A DNA stretch of 64,000 nt from Larix kaempferi (lineage: Eukaryota > Streptophyta > Pinopsida > Pinales > Pinaceae): the NCBI GenBank assembly GCA_027924585.1, contig BSBM01000904.1, forward strand, positions 13,827,501-13,891,500, given 5' to 3'. The notes below the pieces were generated by a model. The model was not told the origin of the DNA and did not search any database. It saw nothing but the letters and a program-made list of their open reading frames with translations. How positions within the stretch are numbered: position 1 is the first letter of the stretch; the number at the start of each line of letters is the position of its first letter. The position numbers were made by a program, and so were the translations under genes. Below are positions 24,911-35,809 of this stretch, in pieces.

Positions 24911-27900
24911 CATGAACTCAAAGTTAATATTGTGGGTTGATTAAAAGACAGCCAGGCATGATGGCAAACAGAATTGCCTCATATTGCTCTTCTAATTGTT
25001 GATATGATTCCGTTTTATGATGTTATATATATATAAAGATTTGTAAATGATTATTATTTTGCTGACATTAGATTTATTATTACCATATTTTTAGTTTTCT
25101 ATAACATATTATATTGAACTGACATATGTTGATGTCAGTGTTACGGACATGGGTCAGATGTTACAATCTCTTCAATACAGGTCTGTAGAATGCACCTAGC
25201 TTCTCTCAGTTCAACAAGGGGAAGAATACCCACAAATTTTATAAAACAAAATTTATCAAGCAGAACAAGAACGCTGCAAGCGTCAATCAGCAGAACTCAA
25301 TACATGAAAGAAGGGAAACATGTGAACCAAATGCATAAGTTTTCATTCATTATCCACGACTTTCTAGACAATTACAAGTAAACTAAGATTCAATCTCAAG
25401 GAATCCAACCCCTTTATAATCTCTCTATAATTATTACATAGACACTTCTTCTCAGTGTTACGGACATGGGTCAGATGTTACAATCTCTTCAATACAGGAC
25501 TGTAGAATGCACCTAGCTTCTCTCAGTTCAACAAGGGGAGGAATACCCACAAATTTTATAAAACAAAATTTATCAAGCAGAACAAGAACGCTGCAAGCAT
25601 CAATCAGCAGAACTCAATACATGAAAGAAGGGAAACATGTGAACCAAATGCATAACTTTTCATTCATTATCCACGACTTTCTAGACAATTACAAGTAAAC
25701 TAAGATTCAATCTCAAGGAATCCAACCCCTTTATAATCTCTGCACTGAAAGCAATGCATGGTGAATGGATAACCTAACTCAAGTTAACCCTTAGTTGGAG
25801 CCCCCTCTCCTACCATAATAGTACTGAACTCAACTAAACTAGATGATGCCAAATTGAACAAGGCAGATGAAGTCAAACTGAACTAGAATGGATAAGATAA
25901 CCTAAAGTGAACTGAACATCCCGGAATACCCATCTCACACGTATGCTTTAATTGGCACCATGTGGAGAAAAGATCTAAAGGAAGAGTGTGCCCTCATCTA
26001 CCCTAAATGGCCTTGAACTCAATTACATCATGCATGAGATAAGGTGAACTGAACTGAACCAAGTGAGGTGCACTTCTTTGGTTCAAAGTAACTCAAACCA
26101 TATTTAGAAAAAGTTAATTAAAAGATAATACACCATTCCAAAAATACCTCCTCAAGATAAGGCGCTCAAGTGCATGAGATATGATTACATTATCCACTCA
26201 AAAATATTCCAAAAAAAATTCAAGGCGAAGAACCTCAGTTAAGTGGATAAGATTTCTCCCAAAATATCTTTGAACTCAAAGTCTCATCTCCATTAACTCA
26301 CTACCTATATGGCAAAATCCTCACATCTGCTCGATCAACCATACAGCCACATGAACTCAACTCAATGTGCATATCACAATGCTTCTCTGCCACCTTGTCA
26401 CCTGCTAAAAATAGATTTTCGAACAATCTGAAAAATTAAAATTCACAAGGAAATGTCAACTCCTCAAGGAACCACTTTGCAACCAAGGATGACAAAACTG
26501 GCTATGACCACGCTCAGGCTCACATGCACTAGTGCTTTGGTAAAAAAAAATATTTAGTAAAAATAGTAAATTTACCAATTGTCCTCGAAATGTCAAGATA
26601 TTTCCCGTGGGAACACTTACTATAAATAACATGTCTAAAAATAGCACCACCTTGCATGTCATTGTAAATAGGCTAATCAAACTTGTCTGCCTCTAAGGAA
26701 CCTAGATATGTACTCCGTCTCGCCATGCAAACCCTATAACCCCAACCGTTAAATATAACAGTTTCACAAAACACCTTGCATGTCACCAGAAATGTTCTCA
26801 TCAGAATTGGATGGAGACAAAGAGTCCACATTGATTGCTGAATCCAACATGCAAGCTCTAAAATGCCAATTGCTAAAAATAGCAACACATTGGAATTGCA
26901 TGTCTGTTGCATGCATACTATCAGTAACCATTGCATGCACACATGAACTCGGAATGTATCATGAGCCACCTCTGAATCGTCATATATTGCATGCAAATGA
27001 GGACATGCATATAGCTAAAAATAGTAAATCTAAAAATCACCATGCATGAAAGAACACTAGATCCTCAAGTGGAATTGCTAGATAACTAAATGAACTCTCC
27101 ATAGGATCCCATCTACCGCAAATTGAAGGATGTAGAAGTGAATCTCAAAGTTGCACCAAAATACACAAGGTACAATTTCCAGTGCTAACAAAGTCCAATA
27201 GCTAGCATTTTTTAGTAAAATCTTTCAACGTCTCATAAAAGGAATACATGCACCAAAGTTATAACTTACTAGTTCAAAGAAAGTATTTTTGGGCATTATC
27301 CCAACAATGTAATTCTGTGTGGTCTGTTTACTTGTAACAGTGCCTTATTTTCTTTGAATCGGTGTTCTATTACTCTACATATGATGCTACTATTTTCCAC
27401 TTATCTTATACAGGCTCGGGATCTTAATCATAAGAAAAAGATCTCATTCACTAAAATATGAATCCAATTTGTATCTATATTTTGACAGAAACAATTACTT
27501 TTACTGCTACTTTTGGTAGTTATACTAATAGTTTTACTAATAGCCTATTGCTGCTACTTTGAATCGGTGTCCTATTATGTTGTAGTAGGCAACTCTCATG
27601 TTAGCATTGGATTAGAGCCAATGGTGTTTGGTCAAGCACATCATATTGTAATCTAAAGGTGTGACTGTCAATGGAGATCTAAGTGAATTAGTTTGGCAAA
27701 GGATTGAGTCAGTCTAGTTCAGTACTAGAGGTCGAGGGTTCTTTGTTTTTCCCCTTTCTCTTTTGTTTCTTTTTCAACAGTTTGGAAACCATTGGCCAAG
27801 GGGTTTAGCTCAATTGGTTGTCACCAATGTTGTTGGGCATTTGGCTAGTTCCATGTCAACAAGTGCTTAATTTGAATCTCCCTGGGTGAGGCGGACAAAA

Positions 27901-30900
27901 AACAAGTTATAATCTAGAGGTAGTTAAAAACACAAAAAAACAAGTTACAATCTAGAAGTAGTTAAAAACAGAAAAAAACAAGTTATAATCTAGAGGTTTG
28001 TTTGAATCATATGTGATGAAAAACTTGAAAGGAGTCATGCCAAATGTATTTGACAAAAGATTTGAGAGTAAGCATGACTAAAGTGGGTTTGTCCTTAAGT
28101 CCACAGTTAGGTGTCTCCATGGAAACCACTTCAATAAATCATGTTATTGGGAAGTTTGATGAGGAGGGCTTTCATTTATGGAAGCATAAGATGAAGAGGG
28201 TATCTCTAGAGAAGGACATGTGATGTTGTGAATGGATCAAATCTTCGACCTATTGACGACCTTTCTGAAGTCTTGAAGTGGGTACTCAGTTTGAAGTGTG
28301 TGCAAATTATTAGTGCAGAGACCCCAAATGAGGCTTGGGATAGACTAGGGGAGAAATATGAACTGAAGAATACAACAACTATAGAGGAAGTTCTTCATGC
28401 TAACAATGTCAAAGGGGAAAGTGTCAGTTCCAATTTTATGTCAGTTCCAATTTTAACAAACTTAGATAAAGCTAGTGCATCAGCCCTACTGGCAAGTTTA
28501 TGGAACTCGTTTAATAGTATGGTCATTAATTTTAGTAGTTAAGGTAGAAAGCTAACACTTGATCAAGTGATAACCATACTACTTGGGGAGGAAACAAGGG
28601 AGATGAAAAAGGGGTTGTCGTTAGTAACATAACAGGCTTTGTTTGCAAGAAAGAAGCAAGATAATTTCTAGAAACGTGCCAAATAATCGACCACAAAGAT
28701 TATTTCTAGAAACAGTTATCAGGTTGGATAGAGAAACAGAGAACGGCAAGCAACTTTGAAATCTGAAAGCCTGTACAAAATACACTAATACGTCTTGTCT
28801 TTATTCCACTTAAATCTAGAGTGGATGTTGGCATTCTAGGGATTCCCCCATACTTTAGTTCTAACATTAGAAAAAAGCATTAACTTAAAAATACTAGCAA
28901 CTAAAAGTACATAGACAAGTAGATGTGAGCTACACATCTTGTCTTTATTTCACTTCAATCTAGAGGGCAGGTTGGCATTCCAGGGATTCCACCATAATTT
29001 AGTTTTAGCATTAACCAAAAAATATTAATAGCTAAAAATACAAAGACAAGTAGATGCAAGCAATGGTGTTGAAAATGATTTCAATAGCTATATGCTAAGT
29101 TTTAAACTTTTATGTGGAAAGCAAATCAGCAGAAGGTATAGAACTATATAAACGATTATTTATGTGAATCATTGGCAATGAAATAAATAAGAATCTTTCA
29201 TATGCATCCTGAACCAGAACGTTTAGCATGATGAAATCTCCTCCTAAACTTTGATGTGAACAATAAAGCATAAATTTTCAAAAGACTATACAGCATAACT
29301 AGTCCTCGCTGATATAACAGATAAAATCACTTGTTAGGAATCTTGATATTTTACATTGTATCAAATGCAATATATCAATTGATATTTTACATTGTTAGGA
29401 ATCTTGATATTTTACATTGTATCAAATGCAATATATCAAAGGGTGGAGTAAAACTGAATCCAGAATATCTTCTATGATGCCGTCAATAATCAAGATTCAA
29501 GATAAAACAATGATCTCCAAGAACCTCTATAAATAAGACAGTCATCTCTAGGCACGATCCTTTTGAAATATTTGTTGAAAATGCTCTCCACAAATTCATT
29601 CAGATGCTAAAATGATAGATAAGATAAAATAATTTTACTAATGTCCAAGAATAAACTACAAAATAGGTCAAATGAACCAAGATAGTACATCCAGTCTCGA
29701 TACAAAATGGGAATGCCAAAGCATCTCCTAAAACAAGTCCATATAGCTTATGATAAAAGCCAGGTGGACTCCTTTTCCTTTAGACCAGGATCCTTCTGTG
29801 TTTGCATAGCTGCAAACAGATGTAATCGATTTTGTACAAAATTAATAGGACTACGTTACCTGATGGCTGTTTTAGGTGACAAATATAGATTGCAAGTGTA
29901 GTCTGTTTCAGTAGACCGTAGTGTAATGTATCTTCAGATTATGGGAATTTCAGACATCTTTTTGGGTAAAATGAAGGGTTAAGGTCATTATTAAGATGCA
30001 GGTCATTCCTACTACCTAATAGAAGAAGGCTGCAGTTACCTGTGTTAGCCAAAACGAAAAAAGGGAAACAGAGGGAGAAATGGGAACGGAATGGAACTAG
30101 AAATAGGGCTGAAGAATTTTGGGGATTGGAGAGGTGAACACCCAATTCTAGCATATAAGAATGATTAGTAATGTAGTGTGATTAGCAATGTGAAGGGAAC
30201 TTGGGCAATTATCTTAAACCAACATTTTTTAACTTACTTTTCAAGATCTAGCACAAATATGAAAAATGCATGAACAGCTATACTGAATCCGCTAACATCT
30301 GATAATATCATGGAAGAAATGAAAGGAAGGTTCATATTTTTCAGAAAAGAAGGCCGAGAAACCTTACAATTTGTTGCAATGAGGTGCATAATACAGCCAC
30401 CGCAGCACACACAAACCCTTTGAGATTGACCTTCACATCCGTGACAGTGCAGACACCAACACCAATAACCACAACAATCACAGCCACCTTGACCTCTCTG
30501 GTATAATTCTTGTTGTGAAGAATCCACTCCATCACACAAACCACAGGAATCATGCTTAACTTTGAAATCTATACCCAAAAAACCCACAAGCCCAAGATAA
30601 GAAATAATTTCACAGATCTGATACCGAAACAAACTCATGCAGATCTACGAAAGGGGCGGATTGAAAAAAGTTCTGACCTAATAAAACCCAACCCATTATA
30701 TTCTCACCTGATAAAATCCAACTGAGTTTAACATGAGACTGAGATTCATCCCCACAATAGATGTATTGGCAACAACAGAGAACCAGAGCAATTCCCACAA
30801 GGGCACCTCCTTGGCAACAGAATACCCAGTAGCATTTGACACAAATCCCACCATTGCAGTCAAAGTGAAGTGGAATGCAGTTAATGTTGTAGCTGTATCA

Positions 30901-31142
30901 TTCCCCCACAGAAAACACAAATATCAGAGAACTGAAAAATAAATGCATAAATCCTTACTAGAAATGTAGATCTGTAACCCAACGAATGATTTCACAGATG
31001 GGTTTCTTTGCTTACCAAATCTGAAGTCATAGCCATCTCTAGACATAACTTGCTTGTTGGCCATGATAATCCCCACTGAGCTTATCACGTTCATAGACCA
31101 TGCTCCTATGTCGGATACTGATGATTGCTTCTCTGAAGCCAT
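21714..31142 (-). CDS. UXT: UDP-xylose transporter (UXT family, nucleotide-sugar transporter)
   Basis: Five minus-strand exons, 31142-31016, 30892-30708, 30568-30368, 22367-22206 and 22085-21714, join without phase conflict into 348 residues, the usual family length. The ATG at 31142 starts [20 protein letters not shown]; the frame is open five codons further up but without an ATG. Hydrophobic helices run throughout, as in the 10-TM NST/TPT fold. Landmarks are IISSVG-like IMANKQVMS near the N terminus, [61 protein letters not shown]-like [31 protein letters not shown] and [20 protein letters not shown]. These match the plant UXT clade, which carries UDP-xylose into the Golgi for wall polysaccharides and glycoproteins. 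Substrate is inferred from family. The C-terminal tail is acidic and cytosolic-looking. Intron 3 is 8.0 kb; the other introns are 120-139 bp. Confidence 0.92.
22382..22736. repeat. 197-bp tandem duplication next to the UXT exon-4 acceptor
   Basis: The units start at 22382 and 22579 with ATTAAACTT. Both contain AATAGTTGGTATCCAAAGGC, GACATGAGAAAATATGGAG and GGTCACTCTTACAGTCAGAG with only a few differences. The first copy begins 12 nt upstream (in transcript sense) of the intron acceptor. Confidence 0.9.
22535..22782. repeat. 44-bp inverted repeat around the second tandem unit
   Basis: The left arm, 22535-22578, reads CTAGTTTTAAATTTTCTGCC and continues. The right arm, 22739-22782, is its reverse complement with one mismatch. 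The arms enclose about 160 bp, which is the second copy of the tandem unit. Confidence 0.85.
23085..23650. repeat. Diverged tandem duplication, about 320-bp unit
   Basis: GCATCCACAAAGAAG, AGAACCATTACA, AGTAATTCACTGAAC and AAGTAAAGTGT appear in the same order at about 23148-23295 and 23470-23625. It is more diverged than the neighbouring 197-bp repeat, so the intron has grown by repeated local duplication. Confidence 0.75.
24856..24910. repeat. Compound microsatellite (CT)n(AT)n
   Basis: An uninterrupted run of CT dinucleotides passes directly into a run of AT dinucleotides, within UXT intron 3. Simple-sequence repeat, likely length-polymorphic. Confidence 0.95.
25136..25740. repeat. 317-bp tandem duplication, nearly identical copies
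   Basis: The units start at 25136 and 25453 with CAGTGTTACGGACATGGGTC. They differ by only a handful of bases over about 285 bp, far fewer than the other duplications in this intron. The second copy stops at CCCTTTATAATCTC, where the first continues about 30 bp further. Confidence 0.92.
26848..27048. promoter_or_regulatory. Cluster of CATGCA/TGCATG (RY) motifs
   Basis: CATGCA-type motifs occur at 26848, 26897, 26908, 26932, 26988, 27004 and 27041, seven in about 200 bp, four of them extended palindromes (TGCATGCA or CATGCATG). RY motifs are known binding sites of plant B3-domain factors. Here they sit deep in UXT intron 3, and function is unproven. Confidence 0.4.
27793..27905 (+). mobile_element. 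Probable tRNA-derived SINE
   Basis: A box-like TTTAGCTCAATTGG (27804-27817) is followed about 55 bp later by B box-like AATTTGAATCTCC (27869-27881). This is the Pol III promoter layout of tRNA-derived SINEs. I could not define target duplications. Confidence 0.45.
27896..28002. repeat. Three tandem copies of a 38-bp unit
   Basis: AAAACAAGTTATAATCTAGA (or ACAATCTAGA) plus GTAGTTAAAAACA occurs three times in a row, just after the probable SINE. It could have grown from that element's A-rich tail. Confidence 0.8.
28119..28760 (+). pseudogene. Degenerate Ty1-copia gag fragment in UXT intron 3
   Basis: The frame opens with an ATG at 28119 ([20 protein letters not shown]), stops, then resumes as 28228-28542 with [18 protein letters not shown] and [13 protein letters not shown]. 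It continues after a further stop with [15 protein letters not shown]. This order matches copia Gag (UBN2-type). Frameshifts and at least four stops make it non-functional. No LTR or primer site is visible nearby, so it is an isolated relic. It lies antisense to the UXT transcript. Confidence 0.7.
28795..29060. repeat. Direct repeat, about 145-bp unit
   Basis: CTTGTCTTTATT.CACTT followed by AATCTAGAG, GGTTGGCATTC and AAAAATA.TA runs occurs at about 28795 and 28938. Diverged and non-coding. Confidence 0.7.
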
Positions 31143-31235
31143 CTTGAACAAAACCAAGAACAGACCTCTAATTCCAAATGGCTGCCCTTCGAAATCAGTG
31201 ATGGGTATATGTATGAATGGCTGAATCTCAAAATC

Positions 31236-31243
31236 TATATAAA
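31236..31243 (-). promoter_or_regulatory. TATA box of the UXT gene
   Basis: The minus strand reads TTTTATATAG about 95 nt upstream of the ATG at 31142, a sensible distance for a TATA element with a short 5' leader. A GCATGC motif lies just upstream. No transcript evidence is available. Confidence 0.5.
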
Positions 31244-33498
31244 ATGAAGCATGCTCTGATGCCTAATAGATCGAGGAGATAGACGCGGTCACGAAAAATT
31301 CAACAGACGCGGTATGTTTGATCTAAAGAATAGGATTACATACATACATTCATCTGGCAAAATTTGGAACTGAATACAGCGATTCTTCTCCTGTCAATTC
31401 TCCATCCATGATTGAAATATAATACCTTGTTTTGACCGCAGTTTTTATCTTACAAAGACCGTTGCAACCTCGTAATTTTCACAACGTTTTGATGGAAACT
31501 TGATGTTTCTGCTAGTCATTTTTGTTATATTTTTAATTGTTCCGTGTAGGTTTTTATCCTTTTTTCCAACATGGAGAATTTTGGTTTTTTCATTCTCTTT
31601 GGTAAAGGTGGGGCTCGAGGTAAAAGTGGGTCAAGTTTTTTTTGGTACCCGTTGCTAGGTGACAGAGAAGATTTTTATCTATGAAGTAGATAAAAAAATG
31701 CTTAATATTTTATGAATTCAAATTTTTCTAATTTTAAGCGATGGAAATTTGGTTATGCAATTTTTGTTAAAATTATAATCATAAATTGCTAAAATTATTA
31801 TTTTAAATATAAAAATAGACTCAATACCTTATCATTTTACTATACAATATTAATATTCAATTTATTAATCCAAAATCATTTCGACTAAATTTTAAATTAA
31901 AAATATTAATTTCTCTTCTCATTTCTCAACCTAATGTTGAAATTTAAAAATATTTAGATTCACACCTTTAAAATATCCATTTTTTAATGATAAATTACAA
32001 TGTCATTTCTATTAAAATTATGGTTATGATTATCATTTTATTTTAGTTTAAAACTTAAAAATATTCAACATACTTGATTATGATTTCATCATTTTTTAAC
32101 TTTATGAAAAGTAAACATATTCATGATGAAAATTATGATTTTTGCTTTGAATTTTATTAAGTGGTTAATTTTATTATAAATATGTTGCTTTTTACTTGTT
32201 TCTCTTCATAAATGTACACTTTTATCAAATACTAAATTATTCACTAGAATGGAGTGGTAGGAAAGGAGGGGAGGGTTGATGAGGAGCCAAAGGACCTATT
32301 TACATAGGTTTAGGTGGGCATGGTGTTCAAGTGACAGGTATCTGCATGATAAGGGAAGGGTAATTAGTCTTTAATGTAAAAATTATGGAGCACAGAGGTA
32401 TGGAGGGGAAAGAGTGGAAGAGAAGATAAGGGAGAAGAATGATGGTGGAGAAGAATATGAACCAACAGATAATCATGCAGGAGGAGTTATGAAGTTCATG
32501 CTAATTGCCTACTGAGAAGAGAATATTAGTTGGCGAGGATAATTCACTCTGTCTCACTTGATCTACCTCAATCTAGATCAAAATGGTAGAAGGGAGTCTG
32601 TAAGTTGTTGGTAGATTTCCACTATTAATACGTTGCTTGGATCATCTTGGCTGATAAGATTGATCTGCAAGTTAGATTTGTTGGTTTGGTCATTTATCAA
32701 CATAATAGGAGGAGTATGAAAAATGACATGGAGGGAGAAGAGGGAGGGGGAGGAATGTCCAAACAAGGCATGAGTAGCATATCTCAAGTTCTTTGACCCT
32801 GATAGATGCCTACAACGAGATCATGCTTAAGTTGTACAAAATTCATGTTGAGTTGCAAACTATGGAGGAAAAATTTGACATCTAGGGGAAAGATGCATGT
32901 GGGATTGTCTTTGGAGTGAAAAGTTATGAACTAGGCCAAAACTCTCAAGCGAATGTGGCGACTTCCTTCGAGCTCAAGAACTAGGTTCCATGTTCATCCC
33001 TCCTTATGAGGCTCGAAAATCTTATTTTTTTTGCATGAACCTTCTTTGGGTTCCATGTTCATCCCTCCTTATGAGGCTCGGAAATCTTAAGTTTTTTGGG
33101 ATGAATCTTCTTTGGTTTTTTTTATATCAATTATATCAAAGCTCATGCAACTATGATAGGTTGGAGTAAATATGATAAAAATAGTTGGATAGCACATATC
33201 GATGGAATTATCTCAAACAATTTAGATTAAATTTCCCATGACAAATTAGTAAACGAAATCTCTATTTTATATTGTTTCTATTATTTTTAGTATATAAATT
33301 TTATTTAACTTATATAGGAGCATCCACAACTAATATATGTGACTCTAAAAAAAAAAAACTTGGTCACAACATATACCCTCCCATAAAAGGTATAGTAAAA
33401 AATGTAGAATATTCAGACTACTCCTTTTTATATATCTAATCTCTATTTTATATTATTTATATTATTTATATTATTTTTAATATATAAAATTCTATTTG

Positions 33499-33640
33499 CC
33501 CGTGGCAGCTCAAGTGGTAAAGGTGAGAAGTTGTAATCAATTGCAAAATGGAAGGTTAAGTGTTCTAATCCCCCCAAAAATCGTGAGATAGCTATGCAAC
33601 CATATTTCTTAGATTGGTCCTATTTTTTTCTATGGAAAAA
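33499..33640 (+). mobile_element. Probable tRNA-derived SINE
   Basis: TGGCAGCTCAAGTGG (33503-33517) fits a Pol III A box and TGTTCTAATCC (33561-33571) fits a B box, 45 bp apart. A T-rich tail follows. The ends are not exact. Confidence 0.5.
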
Positions 33641-34211
33641 AGACATATTTTAATTTTTAATAGGGAAAAACAAATACATACTTCAAATGCACTATTTACT
33701 TTTTTAAGTTGGTCATCAATTTGCAATGTTTGAATTAGATTTTTTTTAAGTTGTGAAAGTTTTATTTATAACTTCTTTAATGATAAATATAAACATTATT
33801 TTCATTTATTAAATATTTTTTATTAATTATATTTGTTTTTAAATAAATTTTATATAAGTTAAATTAATTATTAAAAAATATAAAGTACGATACATTAAAG
33901 TTTGGTGGTAATAACCATTATTGATATCTTCACTCATAATGAATGATTTAATTATGTAATTCAAAAATTAAATATCTAATTATTAACCGAATATCAATAA
34001 GTTAATTAAAATATTGATAACTAAGTTAATTGAAATATCAATAAGTTAATTAAAATATTAATAACTAAGTTAATTGAGTTATTGATAATTTGATGAGAGT
34101 TTAGTATAAGTAATATAAATTTAATTTAAAATACATTTTTGTATAAATTTTATTTAAAAATCCAAAAAATACATAAATAATAATTAATACATAATTATGT
34201 ACCCATCTTAG

Positions 34212-34400
34212 ACTATGGCTTGGAATTCCATGTTACTCATTAGAGTCCAAGTTAGCTTTGAAGTCCATGTTATTTCATTATAGTCAAATAAGTTACAAGT
34301 TAGTGAGATGGCTTGGAATTCCATGTTACTCATTAGAGTCAAAGTTAGCTTTGAAGTCCATGTTATTTTATTATAGTCAAATAAGTTACAAGTTAGTTGA
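34212..34400. repeat. 94-bp tandem duplication
   Basis: GGCTTGGAATTCCATGTTAC begins both copies (about 34217 and 34311). Each runs through TTAGCTTTGAAGTCCATGTT to AAGTTACAAGTTAGT with very few differences. Confidence 0.9.
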
Positions 34401-34439
34401 GTTGTCTAGTTTATCACAACTAATTTCAAATATATTTGA

Positions 34440-35374
34440 CAATCCCAACATATGTGAATAGTTTTAATTCTACTTTTAACTCAATTTTATATATATTTTT
34501 ATTAAATAAATAATAATAAATTTAAATACTATGTATAATAATTTAAACATGTGATAATTATGATATTTTATAATTATATTTTTTTAGTTTTGTTTCAAGA
34601 TATTTATAAACAATGTTAGTACTATAAATATTAGTTGTTAAGATTGCACAATTCAGGTATAATATGAGTCATTGAGGGTGTGGAATCCTTTATACATTCA
34701 AGAATACAATTTTAGCAATGAAAATTTGCAATTTGATAAAAGATTCTATAATCAGATTTGGGTGATGGTGACAAAAAAATCTAAATCCTATAACATTTCA
34801 AGTATTCCCTTGTTTTTAGTATATTGTTTTTTCTTCTTTGCTTATTTTCTATTTTCTATTTATATTGTTATTTATTGTGATATTATATTTTATAACTGTC
34901 TTTTATTTTTGATTATTATTATTATTATTATTAATTAAGTGATATTATAAACTATCTTATTTCAAAAACATTTTTAACATTAAGTTTTTGTTTTACATAA
35001 ATATTTCTTGTCTTTTTAACATAATTATTAAACTATTTTATTGAGTAACATCAACATCGTAAATAACATTTTTCTACTTCAATAACATTTTCAACTTTGT
35101 TTTATATTAATATTCTTCTTATTTTCAATACAATATTGTGTTGATATCTAAGTGATGTGATAAACTATCTCACTAAAGTAACATTTCTCTATATTAAGAT
35201 TCTCTTTCATATAAATATTCTTCTTCTTTTCAATGCAAGAGTCTTAAGAAAATAACATATCCCTATATTAAGGTCTCTTTCTATAATGGTTCCTTTCTGT
35301 AATAATATTCATCTTTTTCAAGAAAATCAACACAATTATTATCTTTATTATCATCAATAACTTAAGTGGGTTTT
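34440..35374. repeat. Unit A, left part (duplicated 2-kb unit, upstream of LINE-A)
   Basis: This stretch aligns with 43098-43964 and 53935-54054 (unit B). Shared landmarks in order are AGATTGCACAATT, TCCCTTGTTTTTA, TAAGTGATATTATAAA, CATTAAG.TTCTCTTTCATAT and ATATTCTTCTTCTTTTCAAT. It ends in the 5' target duplication of LINE-A. Non-coding, very AT-rich. Confidence 0.85.
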
Positions 35375-35809
35375 AGATGGACCGACTGATGGGGGATGAG
35401 ATCATTGGCTAGATGGAAGCCTGAAGAAACACTGCAAGAATGACAGGAGGAAGGTGTACGTTATTCAAAGACTGGGATTACACAGCGAATTTGGGTGTCA
35501 TCGAGGAGGATTTTCAGATGTCCACCATTGTTGAATTAGCTGAAGACAACTGATCTGGGCACGCGGATGGAATGAAATTGAGTTCCTCATCTGTTCGACT
35601 GGACTGCTTAACTACTGGAAGGCAGAGGAAGTATACGCGGGAATGAAAGAGATGAGGGTCTTTATTCTTAGGATCGGACTCCCATGTGATCGCTGGTGAT
35701 GCAGGAGAGCTGAGAAGGTGTGGGGAAATTCTTGGTGGCATTGGATCTTCAAGATCGCTTCCTGCACTTGTTTTCTTTTTGTGTGATTTACTTAACTTCT
35801 GGTGCTTCG

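Larger units (their letters stand above)
22368..30367 (-). other. 8.0-kb intron 3 of the UXT gene
   Basis: The donor is CAAATT|GTAAGG at 30367 and the acceptor CTTTTGCAG at 22368. It holds tandem duplications, an inverted repeat, a CT/AT microsatellite, a broken copia gag and a probable SINE, each listed separately. I see no second gene nested in it. Confidence 0.85.
31260..34439. other. AT-rich intergenic DNA upstream of UXT, no gene recognised
   Basis: No open frame of gene-like content. It contains a 66-bp tandem pair near 32985-33110, a probable SINE at 33499-33640, AT-rich 40-bp repeats near 33970-34090 and a 94-bp tandem duplication at 34212-34400. A G-rich patch at 32.2-32.8 kb has stops in every frame. 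Confidence 0.6.

Noticed and set aside
26673-26996. 107-codon minus-strand open frame in UXT intron 3
   Set aside because: Composition is Cys-rich and unordered, with no domain; it arises from the CATGCA-rich sequence, which lacks stops.
31143-31157. Longer N terminus of the UXT protein
   Set aside because: The extension begins with TTG; the family-like start is the ATG at 31142.
35720-35809. Upstream extension of LINE-A ORF1
   Set aside because: The open frame upstream begins at a GTG, not an ATG. The first ATG in frame is at 35810 in good context.
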